18,232 nt of DNA from DATFMH01 sp035267045 (lineage in GTDB: Bacteria; Bacteroidota; Rhodothermia; Balneolales; DATFMH01), in assembly GCA_035267045.1 (NCBI GenBank), contig DATFMH010000128.1:1-18232 (forward strand), read 5' to 3'. Under the pieces are notes generated by a model. It did not search any database, had not been told where the DNA came from, and saw only the letters and a program-made list of their open reading frames with translations. The translations under genes were made by a program, and so were the position numbers. Each line of letters opens with the position of its first letter. Within the stretch, counting starts at the first letter, position 1. Positions 16,053 through 18,232 of the stretch are shown here, one piece after another.

Positions 16053-17591
16053 ATGAAAACTGTTTTTTTGGCAATACTCTTATTGGGTGGATTACATAAC
16101 TTTGTCGAAGCACAGCTTATAACACACTGGGTTAATCCCAACGGAGAAGCGACTGGTACCTTTGGTCAGTCTCTTGACCTTAATCATTCTTTTGCCATTA
16201 TCGGGGATCCAAAAGCATCCGGGGCTACCGACAGTACCGGAGAAGCTTATATATATGATTTAAAAAATCTCAGTTCTAAACCGGTATTGATCCTGGATCC
16301 ATCTGATCTCGCGAAAAATGACCGGTTCGGTTCGGCAGTGGCTCTTACCGATTCCTTCGCTTTCGTTGGTGCTGAACGTGTTGATTATGCTGATTCAACC
16401 GATTTAGGTAGAGTATTTATCTACAAATATCAAAACGGCAAATGGGATTATTATTCTGAGCTGTCAGTACCCGATACCCTTTCGTCGGGAATGCGATTTG
16501 GAGCTGCATTGGCGGCCGACAAAAATCATTTGCTCGTTGGTGCTCCCGGTGCGGCTAATTACGATGGTATTCAACAAATAGGAATGGCTTTTTTATATAC
16601 GTTGAAAAACGGGAAATGGACCTATACCGAAAACTTGTACCGATCATTACCTGTTGAACGGGAACATTACGGATATACGGTTGATATTCATGATTCCATT
16701 TCCGTGATTGGCATGCTTGGATATGGTTTGTCGCCCAAACCGGATGAAGCCCAAGTTTTTACAAAATATCCATCCCAGGAATACTGGCGTCATTCTTTTG
16801 CTTTATCTGAACAAAACAGTCGTTATAATCAACATTATGGAATTGCCGTAGCAGCTTATGGTGACCGTGTATTTGTCGGTGCGGATGAGGACGAAGTTGC
16901 CGGTGATACCCTGAATACTTACGGTTTGGTTTATGTTTACCGGGATTCCAGCGGCACATGGGTTAAACAAGATACACTTGGACCGGCCAGCGGTCGACAG
17001 TCTTTTGAGAAATTTGGTATAGCGATGGGTATTTATAAAAATACGGCAGCTATTGGAGCCGTAGACAAAGACAGTTACGGAGCTGTATATATCTTCAATT
17101 ATACACATGGTAACTGGAAACAAACAGATTATCTGCCTCACCCTGATCCACCTGTCAATCCAAAAGCTTATTCTGCATTCGGATCTGCTGTGAAAATGAA
17201 TAACTCATTTTTAATCGTAAGTGATCCAACACACCAGACAAAGAATGGAATATATGGTGGTACCGTTTATGTATATGACAGTAATTCTTTGATTACATCT
17301 ATTTATAAAACACCTGTTCACCAACCTGGTAAAATCCATTTGTCACCTGCCTATCCCAATCCATTTAATCCATCCACAAATATTCGCTATAAGCTAAATC
17401 AAACAGCACACGTTCACATTGATATCTATAATATTCTCGGTCAAAAAGTCGCAACACTTAAAAATGACCGGGAATCGGCCGGGAGTCATTTATTATCCTG
17501 GAAACCGGAACATTTGTCGAGTGGTGTGTATTTCATCAAATTACATGCTTCCAATCAAATCACGGTCGAGCCGGTAACGTATTTAAAATGA
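16053..17591 (+). CDS. Secreted seven-repeat FG-GAP beta-propeller protein with T9SS type A sorting domain
   Basis: A 512-aa protein predicted to be exported by Sec and then across the outer membrane by type IX secretion. After a signal peptide (1-20, VEA before Gln21), seven FG-GAP-like repeats begin at about residues 37, 92, 149, 206, 262, 321 and 376, spaced 55-59 residues apart; each has F/YG, an alternating strand ending in an IG/VG-type turn, and most later have a Y/W strand. Seven repeats are what one closed seven-bladed propeller needs, as in integrin alpha-like domains. The tail (about 429-512: SPAYPNPFNPSTNIRYKL, then IYNILGQKVATL and GVYFIKLHA) is a T9SS type A domain that directs export and is normally cleaved. 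Ligand unknown; a cell-surface adhesin or scaffold is plausible. No classic calcium loop (DxDxDG) is complete in any blade. Confidence 0.92.
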   Translation: MKTVFLAILLLGGLHNFVEAQLITHWVNPNGEATGTFGQSLDLNHSFAIIGDPKASGATDSTGEAYIYDLKNLSSKPVLILDPSDLAKNDRFGSAVALTDSFAFVGAERVDYADSTDLGRVFIYKYQNGKWDYYSELSVPDTLSSGMRFGAALAADKNHLLVGAPGAANYDGIQQIGMAFLYTLKNGKWTYTENLYRSLPVEREHYGYTVDIHDSISVIGMLGYGLSPKPDEAQVFTKYPSQEYWRHSFALSEQNSRYNQHYGIAVAAYGDRVFVGADEDEVAGDTLNTYGLVYVYRDSSGTWVKQDTLGPASGRQSFEKFGIAMGIYKNTAAIGAVDKDSYGAVYIFNYTHGNWKQTDYLPHPDPPVNPKAYSAFGSAVKMNNSFLIVSDPTHQTKNGIYGGTVYVYDSNSLITSIYKTPVHQPGKIHLSPAYPNPFNPSTNIRYKLNQTAHVHIDIYNILGQKVATLKNDRESAGSHLLSWKPEHLSSGVYFIKLHASNQITVEPVTYLK

Positions 17592-17662
17592 TATGTGATA
17601 AATTCTTGGAGTATGTCTATAGTCCTTATTACCGGTTTGTACCCATAGCACCACCCATCTGG

Positions 17663-17684
17663 ATTCCCCGTCGGAGCGAGGAAT
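17663..17684. repeat. Palindromic ATTCC-GGAAT repeat (dRS3-like)
   Basis: ATTCCCCG and CGAGGAAT pair at seven of eight positions around TCGGAG. It resembles the dispersed ATTCC...GGAAT intergenic hairpins known in many bacteria. CCGTCGG (17668-17674) can alternatively pair with CCGACGG (17696-17702). Confidence 0.45.
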
Positions 17685-17876
17685 GACTATAACGGCCGAC
17701 GGAAACCGGAGTACGGATAAATGATACCTGGGAACCAAATTTCACATGATTAATTTAAAATATACGCCATGTATCCATAGCTATACCTATCTGGAATGTG
17801 AGGATTGTCAACGTTGGGTGTTTGGGATTGAAGCGAATATACTTGCCAAGGACTCATTACACATCACCAACTCAGG

Positions 17877-17938
17877 CTGTCATGCCTCCGGGAAAAAAAC
17901 ATCGGAGCACTGCCGACCCAGATCGGGCATCCAGACAG
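17877..17938. repeat. Interrupted palindromic repeat (CTGTCATGCC ... GGGCATCCAGACAG)
   Basis: CTGTCATGCC at 17877-17886 and GGGCATCCAGACAG at 17925-17938 are complementary apart from a 3-nt bulge and one base; between them GCCGA and TCGGGC form an inner hairpin (17912-17928). It resembles common GTCATGCCCGA...TCGGGCATCC intergenic repeats with extra sequence inserted in the left arm. Confidence 0.4.
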
Positions 17939-18074
17939 GTGGAGTAATATTTACAACCGTTAATTTTAATAACAGCATAAACGTTTGGAAAAAAAGAGCT
18001 CAACCATTTCATTATTATTGAAAGATCAATCCTGTTGTTATACCATATAATAATCCTAAAAAAAAGTAAACCAT

Positions 18075-18232
18075 ATGAACATACCTAAAGTAGAATACGA
18101 TAAAATTATGCAGGAAATCGAAAGCGACACGAGCCCTGTGGGTATCGATGCAAAAAAAACACATATCATGATTCTATATCAATTAATGGAATTGGAGAAG
18201 CGTATAAACCAAATTGAAAAGAAATTGGATGA
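18075..18232 (+). CDS. Small hypothetical protein, C-terminal part beyond the window
   Basis: Fifty-two codons are visible from ATG 18075 with no stop before the window ends. The N-terminus is acidic (YDKIMQEIESDTSP), followed by GIDAKKTHIMILYQL and a heptad-like helix (LMELEKRINQIEKKLD) that should form a coiled coil. No signal peptide or membrane segment is seen. The compact layout suggests a short cytoplasmic protein that oligomerises through its C-terminal helix. I do not assign a family. There is no Shine-Dalgarno site; an A-rich tract (18058-18070) precedes the start, as is common in this window. Confidence 0.6.
   Translation, partial: MNIPKVEYDKIMQEIESDTSPVGIDAKKTHIMILYQLMELEKRINQIEKKLD

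Larger units (their letters stand above)
17651..17942. mobile_element. Possible MITE-like element bounded by imperfect 20-bp inverted repeats
   Basis: The 20 bp at 17651-17670 and the reverse complement of 17923-17942 agree at 15 positions, sharing CCACC and CTGGAT. The enclosed 292 bp is more GC-rich than its surroundings and encodes no transposase. No clear target duplication is visible at the ends (AGCA against AGTA), so this may instead be two oppositely oriented copies of a dispersed palindromic repeat. Confidence 0.35.
17592..18074. other. Gene-poor region with palindromic repeat material
   Basis: No credible gene. An open frame at 17746-18021 exists but runs through the repeat sequence and has no family resemblance or ribosome site. 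The region carries two palindrome-rich segments (17651-17702 and 17877-17942) in opposite orientation, then AT-rich sequence leading to the last ORF. Confidence 0.55.

Noticed and set aside
17746..18021. 91-aa open frame with several Cys and His residues, resembling a small zinc-binding protein
   Set aside because: About a third of it is made of the palindromic repeat segments, the Cys/His spacing fits no known finger, and there is no ribosome site.

Overview
The window looks like chromosome of a low-GC bacterium of the Fibrobacterota-Chlorobiota-Bacteroidota (FCB) group. The best pointers are a secreted beta-propeller with a type IX secretion (T9SS) type A sorting domain whose C-terminal region starts with the NPFNPST signature, a DUF5916 outer-membrane protein, a 7TM-DISM/SpoIIE phosphatase, and weak or absent Shine-Dalgarno sites. 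The NPFNPST signature fits Balneolota, Ignavibacteria or Marinimicrobia-like lineages better than classical Bacteroidia, but I cannot fix the genus. Most genes are recognisable housekeeping or envelope genes. I see no phage, IS transposase, CRISPR array, tRNA or rRNA.

Left part (1-6534, + strand): a membrane-bound SpoIIE-type PP2C phosphatase with a periplasmic sensor region, then phosphoenolpyruvate carboxylase (ppc), then, 24 bp later and probably co-transcribed, a THUMP-domain rRNA methyltransferase of the RlmL N-half type. A bulged hairpin overlapping the methyltransferase stop codon is a plausible terminator.

Middle part (6535-10912, + strand): a two-gene unit, preceded by a 7+7 bp palindrome, encodes a membrane-anchored protein that looks like a gluzincin peptidase with the zinc motif degraded to QQxxH, and a three-helix His-rich DUF4405 membrane protein. 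Next comes a secreted M1 aminopeptidase-like enzyme with an intact active site and its own hairpin terminator, then a small soluble protein that I do not recognise.

Right part: TspO/MBR (minus), a DUF5916 outer-membrane protein (minus), about 650 bp without a convincing gene, a VOC/glyoxalase-fold protein (minus), then on the plus strand a DUF2905 membrane protein and a seven-repeat FG-GAP propeller with a T9SS tail. The stretch 17592-18074 has no credible gene but carries palindromic repeat material bounded by 20-bp imperfect inverted repeats, like a small non-autonomous element. The window ends inside a small coiled-coil ORF.

The most unusual items are the pseudo-peptidase/DUF4405 pair, the altered allosteric (aspartate) ligands and C-terminus of the PEP carboxylase, the complete seven-bladed T9SS propeller, and the MITE-like repeat block near the right end. 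None of them is proof of a new system.
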